The notes: generated from the letters alone by a model not told the origin. Counted from the stretch's first letter, positions 1-7,914 are shown. The stretch: 27,360 nt of DNA from SMBSF63 sp034003545 (GCA_964447155.1 CAYURM010000043.1:1-27360); one strand, 5' to 3'. Made by a program: numbers and translations.

Positions 1-54
1 GAGCGCGCCTCAATGGCATTGAGGAGGTCGAGAGTTCGAATCTCTCTGGGTCCA
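1..54 (+). tRNA. tRNA-Ala (anticodon GGC), 5' part outside window
   Basis: This is the 3' part of a tRNA cut by the window start. The anticodon stem CCTCA/TGAGG (8-12 and 20-24) closes a seven-base loop with anticodon GGC at 15-17, which reads the Ala codon GCC. The T arm is GAGAG/CTCTC (30-34 and 42-46) around TTCGAAT. The acceptor 3' strand TGGGTCC is followed by discriminator A54. T51 occupies position 70, as expected for the G3:U70 pair that identifies alanine tRNAs. CCA is not encoded. Confidence 0.93.
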
Positions 55-62
55 CAACACTG

Positions 63-96
63 AACACTCAGGGCTATACAGATTTCCCTGGGTGTT
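63..96 (+). terminator. Hairpin after tRNA-Ala, possible weak terminator
   Basis: An 11-bp stem (63-73 with 86-96, one G-U pair) has a 12-nt loop and follows the tRNA end by 8 nt. It is followed only by a broken T stretch (TTTGTGT), so it may be a weak intrinsic terminator or a tRNA trailer hairpin. It lies just before the T-box leader and may separate the two transcripts. Confidence 0.5.
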
Positions 97-115
97 TGTG
101 TAAGCAAAATACTAT

Positions 116-368
116 GGAAGGGCAGGAGTAGTAGACCATCCACCAGAGAGCCGGCGTAGTGGTGAAAACCGGCAGGCATTGTGGAATGCATCAGGTCGAA
201 CTCACCAGCCAGCCCCAACAGGGGCACTTCGCAGCGGTGAAGAGAAGTAGCCGCGGCCGGGTTTCGCCCGATAACGCGAACCAAAGCGGTCTGACACCGG
301 TCAGACAAGCAGGGTGGTACCGCGGAGAATTATCCTTCGTCCCTGAATGGGCGAGGGATTTTTGTTTT
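116..368 (+). promoter_or_regulatory. T-box riboswitch (Leu) controlling leuS
   Basis: This is a tRNA-sensing leader upstream of leuS. The T-box consensus AGGGTGGTACCGCG lies at 311-324. Its TGGT (315-318) is complementary to a tRNA 3' end ACCA, which fits the A73 discriminator of tRNA-Leu. Stem I shows AGTA (127-130) and GAA (198-200), the two strands of the loop E/S-turn next to the specifier. The next triplet, CTC (201-203), is a Leu codon, agreeing with the gene downstream. An intrinsic terminator (333-368) closes the leader. In this family, uncharged tRNA-Leu stabilises the antiterminator and lets transcription reach leuS. The 5' boundary is approximate. A TACTAT at 110-115 is the only -10-like sequence nearby and has no convincing -35. 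Confidence 0.93.
333..368 (+). terminator. T-box intrinsic terminator (attenuator)
   Basis: The stem pairs 333-343 with 349-358, with one bulged base (T340) and a 5-nt loop, followed by TTTTTGTTTT. It is the regulated terminator of the leuS T-box and competes with the antiterminator formed around the conserved 311-324 motif. Confidence 0.88.
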
Positions 369-402
369 AAACCTAGGATGTACTTGTGCAGGGAGTGAGA
401 GA

Positions 403-2856
403 ATGACAACAAAAGAAATCAGGGCATACAATCCGACGGAGATTGAAGCACGCTGGCAGCAAAAATGGGAAGAAGACGGATTGTATCATGCTGATATTGA
501 TCATACCAAAGAAAAATTTTATGCGATGACGATGCTGCCTTATCCTTCCGGCGACCTGCACATCGGTCACTGGTATGCCATGTCGCCGTCAGATGCGCGC
601 GCGCGTTTCAAACGGATGCAGGGTTATAATGTCATGTTCCCGATGGGCTTTGACGCATTTGGCCTGCCGGCAGAAAATGCAGCCATCAAACGCAATATTC
701 ACCCCAAGGAATGGACGTACAAGAATATCGCCAATATGCGCAGGCAGCTACGCAGCATGGGGGCGATGATTGACTGGCGGCGCGAGATGGTCAGCGCCGA
801 CCCCGAATACTACAAATGGACGCAGTGGTTCTTTGTCCAGTTGTTCAAGAATGGAAAAGCTTACCGTAAGATGTCACCGGTGGACTGGTGTCCGAACTGT
901 AATACGACCCTGGCGCGTGAGCAGGTGTGGGGGGAGGACCGCCACTGCGAACGCTGCGAGACGCCGGTAATCAAGAAGAATCTGGATCAGTGGTTCTTCC
1001 GCACCACCGAATATGCGGATGAACTGCTGGATTTCTCGGGGATTGACTGGCCGGAAACTGTGCAGACGCTGCAAACCAATTGGGTCGGGCGGTCGGAGGG
1101 TGCGGCGGTGACCTTCCGTACGGAAACCGGTGATGATCTGGAAGTTTTCACTACCCGGCCCGATACGCTGTGGGGGGCGACCTTTATGGTGATGGCCCCT
1201 GAGCATCCCCTGGTGAAGAAGATCACGACAGCAGAACAATCCGATGCGGTAAACGCATATATTGATAAAGCAGTCCGCCAGACAGATATTCAGCGCGAGG
1301 CGACCGATAAGGAAAAGACGGGAGTGTTCTCGGGTGGATATGCCATCAACCCGGTTTCTGATGAACGCATCCCGATCTGGATTGCTGACTATGTGCTGAT
1401 GACCTACGGCACCGGTGCGATCATGGCTGTGCCGGCTCACGACCAGCGCGACTTCGAGTTCGCTCGCAAGTATGACCTGGAAGTGCGGGTGGTCATCCAG
1501 CCGGACGACATGGATGAGATCATTGCGGAGGAGATGACCGAATCCGTTCCGGCCAAGGGCAGGATGGTCAATTCCGGTCACCTGACGGGCACGCCTGGCG
1601 ATGAGGCCTTTGAGCAGATCATCGCCTATTTGGAGAAGAAAGGGACAGGACATCGGGATGTAAATTATCACCTGCGCGACTGGCTGATCTCCCGCCAGCG
1701 GTATTGGGGCGCGCCCATTCCGATGATCCATTGTTCGAAATGCGGCGTGGTGCCCGTGCCGGAAGATCAACTGCCTGTGCTGCTGCCGGATGATGTGGAA
1801 TGGCTGCCGACTGGCAAAAGCCCGCTGAAGCTGCATCCCACCTGGCGGCACACCACCTGTCCGAAATGCGGGGGGCCGGCGGAACGCGATACTGACACAA
1901 TGGATACTTTCATGTGCTCCTCGTGGTACCACCTGCGCTATCTCAGCCCGCATTGCGACACCTGGCCTTTTGACCAAAAAGAATATGATTACTGGATGCC
2001 GGTCGATCTGTACACGGGCGGGATTGAACACGCCACCATGCATCTGATCTATACACGTTATTTCCATAAGGTGATGCGTGATCTCGGTGTGACCAAAGGG
2101 GATGAACCGATGGCTGCCCTGCGTAATCAGGGCATGGTGCTGGGCGAAGACTCAGAGAAGATGTCCAAAAGCCGAGGGAATGTGATCTCACCGGATGATC
2201 TGGTGCAGACCTATGGCGCGGATGCCGTGCGCGCGTATTTGATGTTCTTTTCCCGTTGGGAGCTGGGCGCACCGTGGAACAGCAGCGGTATCGACGGCAC
2301 GATGCGCTGGCTGCGTCGCGTGTGGACGATGGTGCTGGAACCCGGCAGCGGGCAGGCGGACAAGGATACGATCCGCAGCCTGCGCCGCAAGGTGCACCAG
2401 ACAGTGCAGCAGTTGACTCGTGATTTCGAGAATCTGCAATTCAACACCACAGTCTCCGGCTTGATGGAACTGCTGAACGAGATGATAATGGCCAAGCAGC
2501 AGGGTGCCTATGGCACCAAAGCCTGGGATGAGGCCGTTGACATCTATGTGCGCATGCTGGCGCCGATCGCACCGCATATTGCGGAAGAGCTGTGGGTGGA
2601 GATGGGCAAGCCGTATTCTGTGCACACCCAGTCCTGGCCGGTGGCGGATGAAGAAGCCGCAGCGGAAGAGGAGATCACGCTGATCGTGCAGATCAACGGC
2701 AAGCTGCGTGACCGGATTGTGGTTCCGGTGGATATCAGCAAGGAAGACGCCAAAGCGAAGGCCCTGGCGAGCGACAAGGTTGCCAGGTATCTGGAAGGCA
2801 AGGAGCCGCGCAAGGTGATTGTGGTGCCGGGCCGGTTGGTGAATATTGTCCTTTAG
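403..2856 (+). CDS. leuS: Leucine--tRNA ligase
   Basis: This 817-aa class I aminoacyl-tRNA synthetase charges tRNA-Leu with leucine in the cytoplasm. The HIGH signature is HIGH at residues 53-56 (context YPSGDLHIGH) and the KMSKS loop is at 586-590. A zinc knuckle has Cys163, Cys166, Cys182 and Cys185, and a second CxxC pair set lies before the TDTMDTFMCSSWYHLRY segment. The CP1 editing domain shows TTRPDTLWGA and the HDQRDFEFA motif (from residue 346) with the conserved Asp that positions mischarged amino acids. The C-terminal INGKLRDRIVVP segment is also typical. The length fits the bacterial family (about 800-880 aa). The ATG is 7 nt after GGGAG (391-395). A Leu T-box lies directly upstream and a strong terminator follows. 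Nothing appears truncated. Confidence 0.98.
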   Translation: MTTKEIRAYNPTEIEARWQQKWEEDGLYHADIDHTKEKFYAMTMLPYPSGDLHIGHWYAMSPSDARARFKRMQGYNVMFPMGFDAFGLPAENAAIKRNIHPKEWTYKNIANMRRQLRSMGAMIDWRREMVSADPEYYKWTQWFFVQLFKNGKAYRKMSPVDWCPNCNTTLAREQVWGEDRHCERCETPVIKKNLDQWFFRTTEYADELLDFSGIDWPETVQTLQTNWVGRSEGAAVTFRTETGDDLEVFTTRPDTLWGATFMVMAPEHPLVKKITTAEQSDAVNAYIDKAVRQTDIQREATDKEKTGVFSGGYAINPVSDERIPIWIADYVLMTYGTGAIMAVPAHDQRDFEFARKYDLEVRVVIQPDDMDEIIAEEMTESVPAKGRMVNSGHLTGTPGDEAFEQIIAYLEKKGTGHRDVNYHLRDWLISRQRYWGAPIPMIHCSKCGVVPVPEDQLPVLLPDDVEWLPTGKSPLKLHPTWRHTTCPKCGGPAERDTDTMDTFMCSSWYHLRYLSPHCDTWPFDQKEYDYWMPVDLYTGGIEHATMHLIYTRYFHKVMRDLGVTKGDEPMAALRNQGMVLGEDSEKMSKSRGNVISPDDLVQTYGADAVRAYLMFFSRWELGAPWNSSGIDGTMRWLRRVWTMVLEPGSGQADKDTIRSLRRKVHQTVQQLTRDFENLQFNTTVSGLMELLNEMIMAKQQGAYGTKAWDEAVDIYVRMLAPIAPHIAEELWVEMGKPYSVHTQSWPVADEEAAAEEEITLIVQINGKLRDRIVVPVDISKEDAKAKALASDKVARYLEGKEPRKVIVVPGRLVNIVL

Positions 2857-2897
2857 GGATTGGCACCTCGCTAATTCGTCAATCAGGTAGTGGAATG

Positions 2898-2933
2898 AGC
2901 CTCCGGGGGGATTTTCCTCCCGGAGGCTTTGTT
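2898..2933 (+). terminator. Intrinsic terminator of leuS
   Basis: A 13-bp GC-rich stem starting AGCCTCCGGG (2898-2910 paired with 2916-2928, one G-U) has a 5-nt loop and is followed by TTGTT. It lies 41 nt after the leuS stop. Confidence 0.85.
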
Positions 2934-2961
2934 ATGGCAGGATAAAACCACTCCCTGTTGG

Positions 2962-2993
2962 CCTCCCCCGAAAAACTACATTTTTAGGGGAGG
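2962..2993. repeat. Hairpin with CCTCCCC and A5/T5 arms
   Basis: The arms are CCTCCCC (2962-2968) and GGGGAGG (2987-2993), with an inner A5 (2971-2975)/T5 (2981-2985) stem, a small internal mismatch and a CTACA loop. It is not followed by a T-run on either strand, so it is probably not a terminator. It could be a degenerate intergenic repeat or an RNA hairpin. I could not find a second copy in the window. Confidence 0.5.
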
Positions 2994-3163
2994 TATATGA
3001 CTAGAGGCCAAATCGAGATTTGATACGGATGATGTGTAACCTCTGAAAATGAGGGAAATGGACACTTCTGTTTTTTTCTAATCGCAAGTTGTCCAATCCG
3101 TGATTTCCGGACTCCATCCTGGCTCTTTCTGCCTCGGTTCACCCAATTCTTTCTGCGTTAATG

Positions 3164-3169
3164 TATACT
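3164..3169 (+). promoter_or_regulatory. Possible -10 element for the mgtC-like gene
   Basis: TATACT is 27 nt before the ATG and matches the sigma70 -10 consensus at five of six positions. No good -35 is found at 16-18 nt; the nearest candidate, TTCACC at 3138, is 20 nt away. Confidence 0.4.
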
Positions 3170-3195
3170 CAAAGAAAACACAAAAGGAGACCCCT

Positions 3196-3849
3196 ATGGT
3201 CCTTGTTTTTCAACAAATGCTTGAATCGGGAAATATTCAGCGTTTATTGGTGTCGATACTGGTGGGGGGATTGATCGGGATGGAGCGTGAGCTGCGCGAC
3301 AAAGCGGCTGGTTTCCGTACGATGATCCTGATTTGTACCGGCGCCAATCTTTTCACAGTATTTTCTATTGGAATGGCTGAAAATTCTGATCCTACACGGA
3401 TTGCAGCCAACATTGTCAGCGGGATCGGCTTCCTGGGCGCCGGGGTGATCATCCAGCAGAGCGGGCAGATCAAGGGGCTGACCACGGCCACCACCATCTG
3501 GCTGGTGGCCGCCCTGGGGATGGGCATCGGTGCAGGATACTCGTATTTTGTGCTGTATGCCACGGTGATCATTCTGGTGGTTTTGTGGGGGTTCCCCTGG
3601 CTGGAAAGATGGATGGAAGCGGTGTCTGAAGTGCGTACCTATCAAATCACGATCCCCAACAATCCAGAGAGCTATGCCCAGGTGGATGACTTGTGGAAGG
3701 AATATAACCTGCAGGTGTTTTCGCGAAAAACCCACAAAGAAGGCGATGAACGTGTGTGTACCTGGCGGGTGACCGGCCGACCTAGTAAACATGAGGCGGT
3801 CGTGGCAATTTTGCTGAATAACGCGGATGTACATGAATTAAGTTACTAG
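3196..3849 (+). CDS. MgtC/SapB-family membrane protein
   Basis: This 217-aa predicted inner-membrane protein belongs to the MgtC/SapB family, linked in other bacteria to Mg2+ limitation and control of membrane ATPase activity. Its own substrate or partner cannot be told from sequence. The family core is clear: LVGGLIGMERELRDKAAGFR, TMILICTGANLFTVFS, then ANIVSGIGFLGAGVIIQQSG and LTTATTIWLVAALGMGIGAG, in hydrophobic segments that make about four to five TM helices. A soluble C-terminal tail of about 75 residues follows, a smaller version of the ACT-like tail of MgtC. ATG 3196 is preceded 5 nt upstream by AAGGAGA, which favours it over the in-frame GTG at 3100. The GNAT gene follows after 33 nt and may be co-transcribed. 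Confidence 0.88.
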   Translation: MVLVFQQMLESGNIQRLLVSILVGGLIGMERELRDKAAGFRTMILICTGANLFTVFSIGMAENSDPTRIAANIVSGIGFLGAGVIIQQSGQIKGLTTATTIWLVAALGMGIGAGYSYFVLYATVIILVVLWGFPWLERWMEAVSEVRTYQITIPNNPESYAQVDDLWKEYNLQVFSRKTHKEGDERVCTWRVTGRPSKHEAVVAILLNNADVHELSY

Positions 3850-3882
3850 TCATTTCGCATAGCCATTGATACAAGTGAGAAT

Positions 3883-4305
3883 ATGGACTGTCAAATCCTA
3901 GAGATGAGGAATGCGGATTACGATGAGACGATCCAGCTCTGGCGGCAGACGCCGGGGATGGGCCTCAGCAGCGCAGACGAGCGGCCTGCGATTGCGGCAT
4001 TCCTGGTGCGTAACCCGGGGTTGTGCTTCGTGGCGCGCATGGGGGAAGCGCTGGTTGGTACGGCGTTGTGCGGTCACGATGGACGCAGGGGGTATATCTA
4101 TCATGTGGCGGTGGCAGAAGCGCAGCGCTCGCAGGGGATTGCCAAAGCGCTTGTCGACCGCTGCCTGGATGGGCTGCGTCAGCAGGGGATTGAGAAGGCG
4201 CATCTGATGGTGTATGAAACCAACCTGGGCGGGATCGCTTTCTGGCACAAGCTGGGCTGGTACCGCCGCGATGAGCTGGCGTTGATGTCGCTGGATTTGA
4301 AATGA
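3883..4305 (+). CDS. GNAT-family N-acetyltransferase (YpeA-like)
   Basis: This 140-aa protein of the GNAT fold should transfer an acyl group from acyl-CoA to an amine; the acceptor is unknown. The centre of the fold is visible: GYIYHVAVAEAQRSQGIAKAL contains the beta4 strand and the Q/RxxGxA pyrophosphate-binding loop (RSQGIA). The C-terminal part AHLMVYETN...AFWHKLGWYRRDEL is the usual beta5-alpha4 region with an Asn and an aromatic residue. Length and motif order resemble small stand-alone acetyltransferases of the YpeA type. The ribosome binding site is weak (AAGTGAG). The gene is 33 nt downstream of the MgtC-like gene and convergent with the CPBP protease. Confidence 0.87.
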   Translation: MDCQILEMRNADYDETIQLWRQTPGMGLSSADERPAIAAFLVRNPGLCFVARMGEALVGTALCGHDGRRGYIYHVAVAEAQRSQGIAKALVDRCLDGLRQQGIEKAHLMVYETNLGGIAFWHKLGWYRRDELALMSLDLK

Positions 4306-4347
4306 GACTGTCTTGCAAACCTGCTATCGCCCGCGTACCTGAAGATT

Positions 4348-5181
4348 TCAGGCGCCGGTGAGGGGATGTGACGCATTTATGGGTTGATACAGCTTCGCGT
4401 ACAGCGCAATCCCGACCGCAAACCCGATCGTGACGAGTGAATAAATCACAAAGTAATGCCGGTTGATTTCCGGGAAAGCATTGACGCTGCTGAAGGTGAC
4501 ATCCGACTGGAAGAGTACCGCCATCATATTCATGGTGAGATGGTAAAAGATGCCGGCGACAAACAGGTTGCGCCCGCTTCTCAGATAGATCCAGGTCATC
4601 ATAATGGAGTGGGCAATCTCAGAAACAATGAAGAGCGGGTAAAACCCCAACCCAATCGCATATTGGCTTGAGCCCGGACGGAAAAATTCAATCAAGTGCC
4701 AGGCTCCAAAGTAAAATCCAACGATGAGCGAGCTGACGAGCGGGTTGTACCGGTTGAGCAGTCTGGGCAAGGCAAAACCTCGCAGACCAAACAGCTCCTC
4801 CGCGATTGGGCCGCCTGCCAATACGAACAAAGCCAGTACGGGGATCAAGTGGGGCTCCGTTCGAATCATCGCCAGAGAAGGCCGGTCTCCGTAAAGAAGA
4901 TAAGCGAGGGTGATTGTAATTCCATTGGCCGCCAGGAGCAGCAGCAGGACGGTTAGATAATGGGTCAGGCTGGTTTTGAAGCGGGTAGCGCTTTTCAACT
5001 GATCCAGGATGCCCTGTTTGCCGTCCAAGACCGCGGTGAGGAAAAGCCCGGAGAGCAGCATGCCATAAATAAACCAGTTCGGTGTTCCGGTAAAAATCCA
5101 CTGTGCATACCCCAGTAAGGTGGAAAGCAGAAAGAAAATTTTTACGGGATGGTTTTTGACGATCGCAGACAGTTTTTGCAT
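4348..5181 (-). CDS. CPBP-family intramembrane metalloprotease (CAAX protease-like)
   Basis: This 277-aa polytopic membrane protein of the CPBP (Abi/Rce1-like) family is predicted to cleave peptides within the membrane. All three catalytic motifs are present: EExxxR as Glu128-Glu129...Arg134 (EELFGLR), FxxxH as Phe158...His162 (FGAWH), and HxxxN as His214...Asn218 (HLTMN). About eight hydrophobic segments surround them. I chose the ATG at 5181 because GAGG lies 7 nt upstream. ATG 5187 is also possible, and a TTG at 5241 would add 20 residues. The likely promoter is the extended -10 at 5336-5344, giving a leader of about 150 nt. It is convergent with the GNAT gene and has no obvious bacteriocin or polysaccharide partner beside it, so the substrate is unknown. 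Confidence 0.88.
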   Translation of the reverse strand: MQKLSAIVKNHPVKIFFLLSTLLGYAQWIFTGTPNWFIYGMLLSGLFLTAVLDGKQGILDQLKSATRFKTSLTHYLTVLLLLLAANGITITLAYLLYGDRPSLAMIRTEPHLIPVLALFVLAGGPIAEELFGLRGFALPRLLNRYNPLVSSLIVGFYFGAWHLIEFFRPGSSQYAIGLGFYPLFIVSEIAHSIMMTWIYLRSGRNLFVAGIFYHLTMNMMAVLFQSDVTFSSVNAFPEINRHYFVIYSLVTIGFAVGIALYAKLYQPINASHPLTGA

Positions 5182-5335
5182 TGGCATGCCTCGGTGTAAA
5201 GATGTGTTCGAGCCCGGCCTGACGAAAATGAGGTGCGCCAAATCTGACCCATGAGAGCTGTTTTTCCTGGATCGCGTTCATGGCTGCCGCGCTGTAATTA
5301 GACATTGAAACCATCGTAAGGCTGAATGGAGTTTG

Positions 5336-5344
5336 ATTATAGCA
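5336..5344 (-). promoter_or_regulatory. Extended -10 promoter for the CPBP protease gene
   Basis: Read on the minus strand this is TGCTATAAT, a perfect extended -10 element. The -35 region is poor, as is usual for this promoter class. Transcription would start near 5329, leaving about 150 nt before the chosen ATG. Confidence 0.6.
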
Positions 5345-5423
5345 CTGGAGACCTAAAAAGAAATCTGGAGTTGACCAAAATTTGTTGAAAAGTTTGCAGA
5401 TCCGTTCTACTTAATTATTAATT

Positions 5424-5462
5424 CGGCGGATAATTTATCCCGCCGGGAACAAACCCGGCGGG
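5424..5462 (+). promoter_or_regulatory. Overlapping inverted repeats, possible attenuator
   Basis: A perfect 9-bp hairpin CCCGCCGGG/CCCGGCGGG (5439-5447 with 5454-5462, loop AACAAA) is followed by GTTTGCGTCTTTT and ends 48 nt before the VIT/vWA start codon. CGGCGG at 5424-5429 is complementary to CCGCCG at 5440-5445 and could open the hairpin by pairing with its 5' arm. This has the geometry of an antiterminator/terminator pair. The T-run is short and offset, so the function is inferred. Confidence 0.4.
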
Positions 5463-5510
5463 GTTTGCGTCTTTTAACCAGGCAGTCCCTGTTTGCGAAG
5501 GAGGAGAGTC

Positions 5511-7877
5511 ATGAAGAGACGCGTTGGGTTAAGTTTGGTGCTGGTGGTGCTATTGCTCAGCACGTTTGTAGGCACGGTTTCTGCGGACGGGATCATCATC
5601 CCGGAACCGCCGCCGGATGATGTCATCTGGCCGCAGCCGATGCACCAGTTGGTGGTCCGCTATCACCATGTGGATGTGGAGATCCGCGACCAGATCGCGG
5701 TGACGCATGTGGATCAGGTGTTTTACAATCCCAATGACTGGCAGGTGGAGGGGACGTATGTGTTCCCGCTGCCGACGGGAGCCACGGTGAGCGATTTCCG
5801 CATGTGGATGAACAACGAGCCGGTGCAGGGGATGGTGCTGACCGCCGAAGAGGCGCGCCGCACGTATGAGCAGATCATCGCGACGCTGAAAAACCCGGCT
5901 TTGCTGGAATACGTGGGCCGCGATGCGGTGCAGGCGTCGATATTCCCAATTCCCCCGGGTGAGGAACGGCGCATTGAGCTGGAATATACCCAGGTGCTGA
6001 CCGCCGACAATGGCCTGGTGCGCTATGATTATCCGCTCAATACGGAGAAGTTCTCCGCCTGGCCGCTGGATGATGTACGCGTGACGGTGAACGTCCAGTC
6101 CGGACAGCCGATCCGCGCGTTGTATTCGCCGACGCATCCGATTGAAACGATCAAAGAAGGCGACAATTACGCCAGGGTGAGTTACGAGGAGCGCCACGTC
6201 ACGCCGGACCAGGATTTCTCCCTGTTGTACTCGATTGGCGAGAGTGAGGCGTTTCATTTATTCACCTACCGCGATCCTAAAGATCCGGTGGATGCGGACG
6301 GGTTCTTTATGATGCTGCTGGCACCCCAACCGGATGTGTCCAGCAAGCCCATCAGCAAGGACCTGATCCTCGTCCTCGACCGCTCAGGGAGCATGGAGGG
6401 GGAGAAATTCGAGCAGGCGCGGGAGGCGTTGCACTATATCCTCAGTCATTTGAATGAAGGCGATCGTTTCTATTTGCAATCCTTCAGTTCAGACATCCAG
6501 CCTTACGCGCGCGAACTGCGTCCTGCCAGCGAGGCAGACTCTGCCTTGCGCTGGGTAGACCGGATGAGTGCGGTAGGGGCGACGGACATCAACCGCGCTT
6601 TGCTGGAAGCGGCAGCCGTGGCAGACCGCGAACGGCCGACATATTTGATCTTTTTGACGGACGGCTTGCCCACCGAGGGTGAGATCGAGCCGGAACGCAT
6701 TCTGGATAACTTTGCCCGCTCTGCGCCGGACAACCTGCGCCTGTTCCCGTTTGGGGTGGGCTATGACGTGGACACCTTCCTGCTGGACACGCTCAGCCAG
6801 GAGAATCACGGGCTGAGCACGTACGTGCAGCCGGGTCAGGCGCTGGACGAGAAATTGTCGGCCTTCTATGCGCGCATCAGCACGCCGGTGCTGACTAATT
6901 TGTCGTTGGATTTGGGCCGCCTGAATGCCTATGATATTTATCCCAACCCGCTGCCGGACCTGTTCGCTGGTTCGCAGGTGGTGGTGACCGGGCGTTACCG
7001 CCAGGGCGGGGTGTTCAATGTGAAACTGAGTGGGGAAGTGAACGGGCAGCGTCAGGAGTTCGTTTACCCGGAGCAACGCTTTTTGGATGAGATGCGTTAT
7101 GATACGCGGCCTTTCGTGGAGCTGCCGCGGTTGTGGGCGACGCGCAAGATCGGCGCGCTGCTGCAGGAGATCCGCTTGCAGGGGAATAACCAGGAGTTGA
7201 TCGACCAGGTGGTGCGGATCAGTATCCGCTACGGGATCGTCACGCCGTACACGTCTTATCTGGTGACGGAACCGATGCCGCTGGGTGTGGAAAATCAGCG
7301 TGACCTGGCGGAAGAGGTGTATGCCGAGATGGAAGCCATGCCCGCAGCGCCAAGTTTCGGTCGGACGGCGGTGGAAAAGGCGGCTGACGAGGGCGCGATG
7401 AGTCAGGCAGATGTAGCGCCATCGGTGAGCAGCGGGGAAGTGGATGGCGAGGCCGCTGACCAGGTACGTATCGTGGGGGCGAAGACCTTCGTCCGCTCGG
7501 GGAGGTTGTGGCTGGATACAGCTTATGACCCGCAGACGATGGCGACGCAGAAGGTGTCTTTCCTGTCGGAGGAGTACTTCGCGCTGGCCGCATCCCGGCC
7601 GGAAGCGGGGGCGGCAATGGCCCTGGGCGAACGGGTGATCGTGGTGATCGATGGCGTGGCCTATGAGGTGGTCTCTGAAGGGGAAGAGGCTGGCGGCGTG
7701 GATCTGCCAGACGCGGCTGCGTCACAGGGCAATGGTGAGCCTTCGGGAATGGGTGAGTTGTTTGGGTCGCTGATTGAGACCGATGAACCGGATGGCGGCC
7801 TGGGACGGGTGATCCCGTGCAGCAGTGCGGGGGCGCTACTGGCGGTGGGGGTGTGGCTGATGTTGAGGCGGCGGTGA
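5511..7877 (+). CDS. Secreted VIT- and vWA-domain protein with C-terminal anchor
   Basis: This 788-aa exported protein has the plan of inter-alpha-trypsin-inhibitor heavy-chain-like bacterial proteins. A signal peptide (residues 1-25, cut expected after SADG's Ala) is followed by a VIT domain (about 35-165; YVFPLPTGATVSDFRMWMN and EEARRTYEQI are typical). A von Willebrand factor A domain spans about 284-455. The MIDAS metal site DxSxS is complete (Asp290-Arg-Ser-Gly-Ser294, context LDRSGSMEG), with a later threonine (GATDINRAL) and LTDGLPTEG. The C-terminus has a low-complexity linker, a hydrophobic stretch (SSAGALLAVGVWLML) and RRR, like a membrane or sorting anchor. ATG 5511 is chosen because GGAGGAGAG lies just upstream; an earlier in-frame start at 5493 has no such site. 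The gene stands alone. A role in surface adhesion or protein binding is inferred. Confidence 0.9.
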   Translation: MKRRVGLSLVLVVLLLSTFVGTVSADGIIIPEPPPDDVIWPQPMHQLVVRYHHVDVEIRDQIAVTHVDQVFYNPNDWQVEGTYVFPLPTGATVSDFRMWMNNEPVQGMVLTAEEARRTYEQIIATLKNPALLEYVGRDAVQASIFPIPPGEERRIELEYTQVLTADNGLVRYDYPLNTEKFSAWPLDDVRVTVNVQSGQPIRALYSPTHPIETIKEGDNYARVSYEERHVTPDQDFSLLYSIGESEAFHLFTYRDPKDPVDADGFFMMLLAPQPDVSSKPISKDLILVLDRSGSMEGEKFEQAREALHYILSHLNEGDRFYLQSFSSDIQPYARELRPASEADSALRWVDRMSAVGATDINRALLEAAAVADRERPTYLIFLTDGLPTEGEIEPERILDNFARSAPDNLRLFPFGVGYDVDTFLLDTLSQENHGLSTYVQPGQALDEKLSAFYARISTPVLTNLSLDLGRLNAYDIYPNPLPDLFAGSQVVVTGRYRQGGVFNVKLSGEVNGQRQEFVYPEQRFLDEMRYDTRPFVELPRLWATRKIGALLQEIRLQGNNQELIDQVVRISIRYGIVTPYTSYLVTEPMPLGVENQRDLAEEVYAEMEAMPAAPSFGRTAVEKAADEGAMSQADVAPSVSSGEVDGEAADQVRIVGAKTFVRSGRLWLDTAYDPQTMATQKVSFLSEEYFALAASRPEAGAAMALGERVIVVIDGVAYEVVSEGEEAGGVDLPDAAASQGNGEPSGMGELFGSLIETDEPDGGLGRVIPCSSAGALLAVGVWLMLRRR

Positions 7878-7914
7878 TTCCCCTTTCTCTAAATCACCCC
7901 TTCGGGGTACTATG

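Larger units (their letters stand above)
2857..3195. other. Intergenic region leuS-mgtC
   Basis: This 339-nt gap contains the leuS terminator (2898-2933), a second hairpin (2962-2993) and a possible promoter (-10 TATACT at 3164-3169). I see no convincing small gene. An in-frame GTG at 3100 could extend the MgtC protein by 32 residues, but the added peptide does not look like family sequence and lies upstream of the better ribosome binding site. Confidence 0.6.
5182..5510. other. Divergent intergenic region protease / VIT-vWA gene
   Basis: This 329-nt gap holds the minus-strand promoter at 5336-5344, the overlapping inverted repeats at 5424-5462 and the ribosome binding site of the plus-strand gene (GGAGGAGAG, 5499-5508). 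I see no good plus-strand promoter. TTGAAA in the 5380s is a possible -35, but no matching -10 follows. Confidence 0.55.

Noticed and set aside
874..2067. Long open frame (397 codons) on the minus strand inside leuS
   Set aside because: It is fully antisense to leuS, whose protein motifs are intact. The translation is rich in His/Arg/Pro without any family motif, a typical shadow of GC-rich coding sequence.
3100..3195. N-terminal extension of the MgtC-like protein from GTG 3100
   Set aside because: The extra 32 residues are not hydrophobic family sequence and precede both the -10-like TATACT and the AAGGAGA ribosome binding site of ATG 3196.
4338..4352. Hairpin CCTGAA-GAT-TTCAGG at the end of the CPBP gene
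   Set aside because: It has only 6 bp, no T-run, and overlaps the stop codon; too weak to call a terminator.
4688..5314. 208-codon minus-strand frame overlapping the CPBP protease gene
   Set aside because: It overlaps the protease gene in another frame, while the protease keeps all three catalytic motifs. The His/Arg/Pro-rich product has no family pattern.
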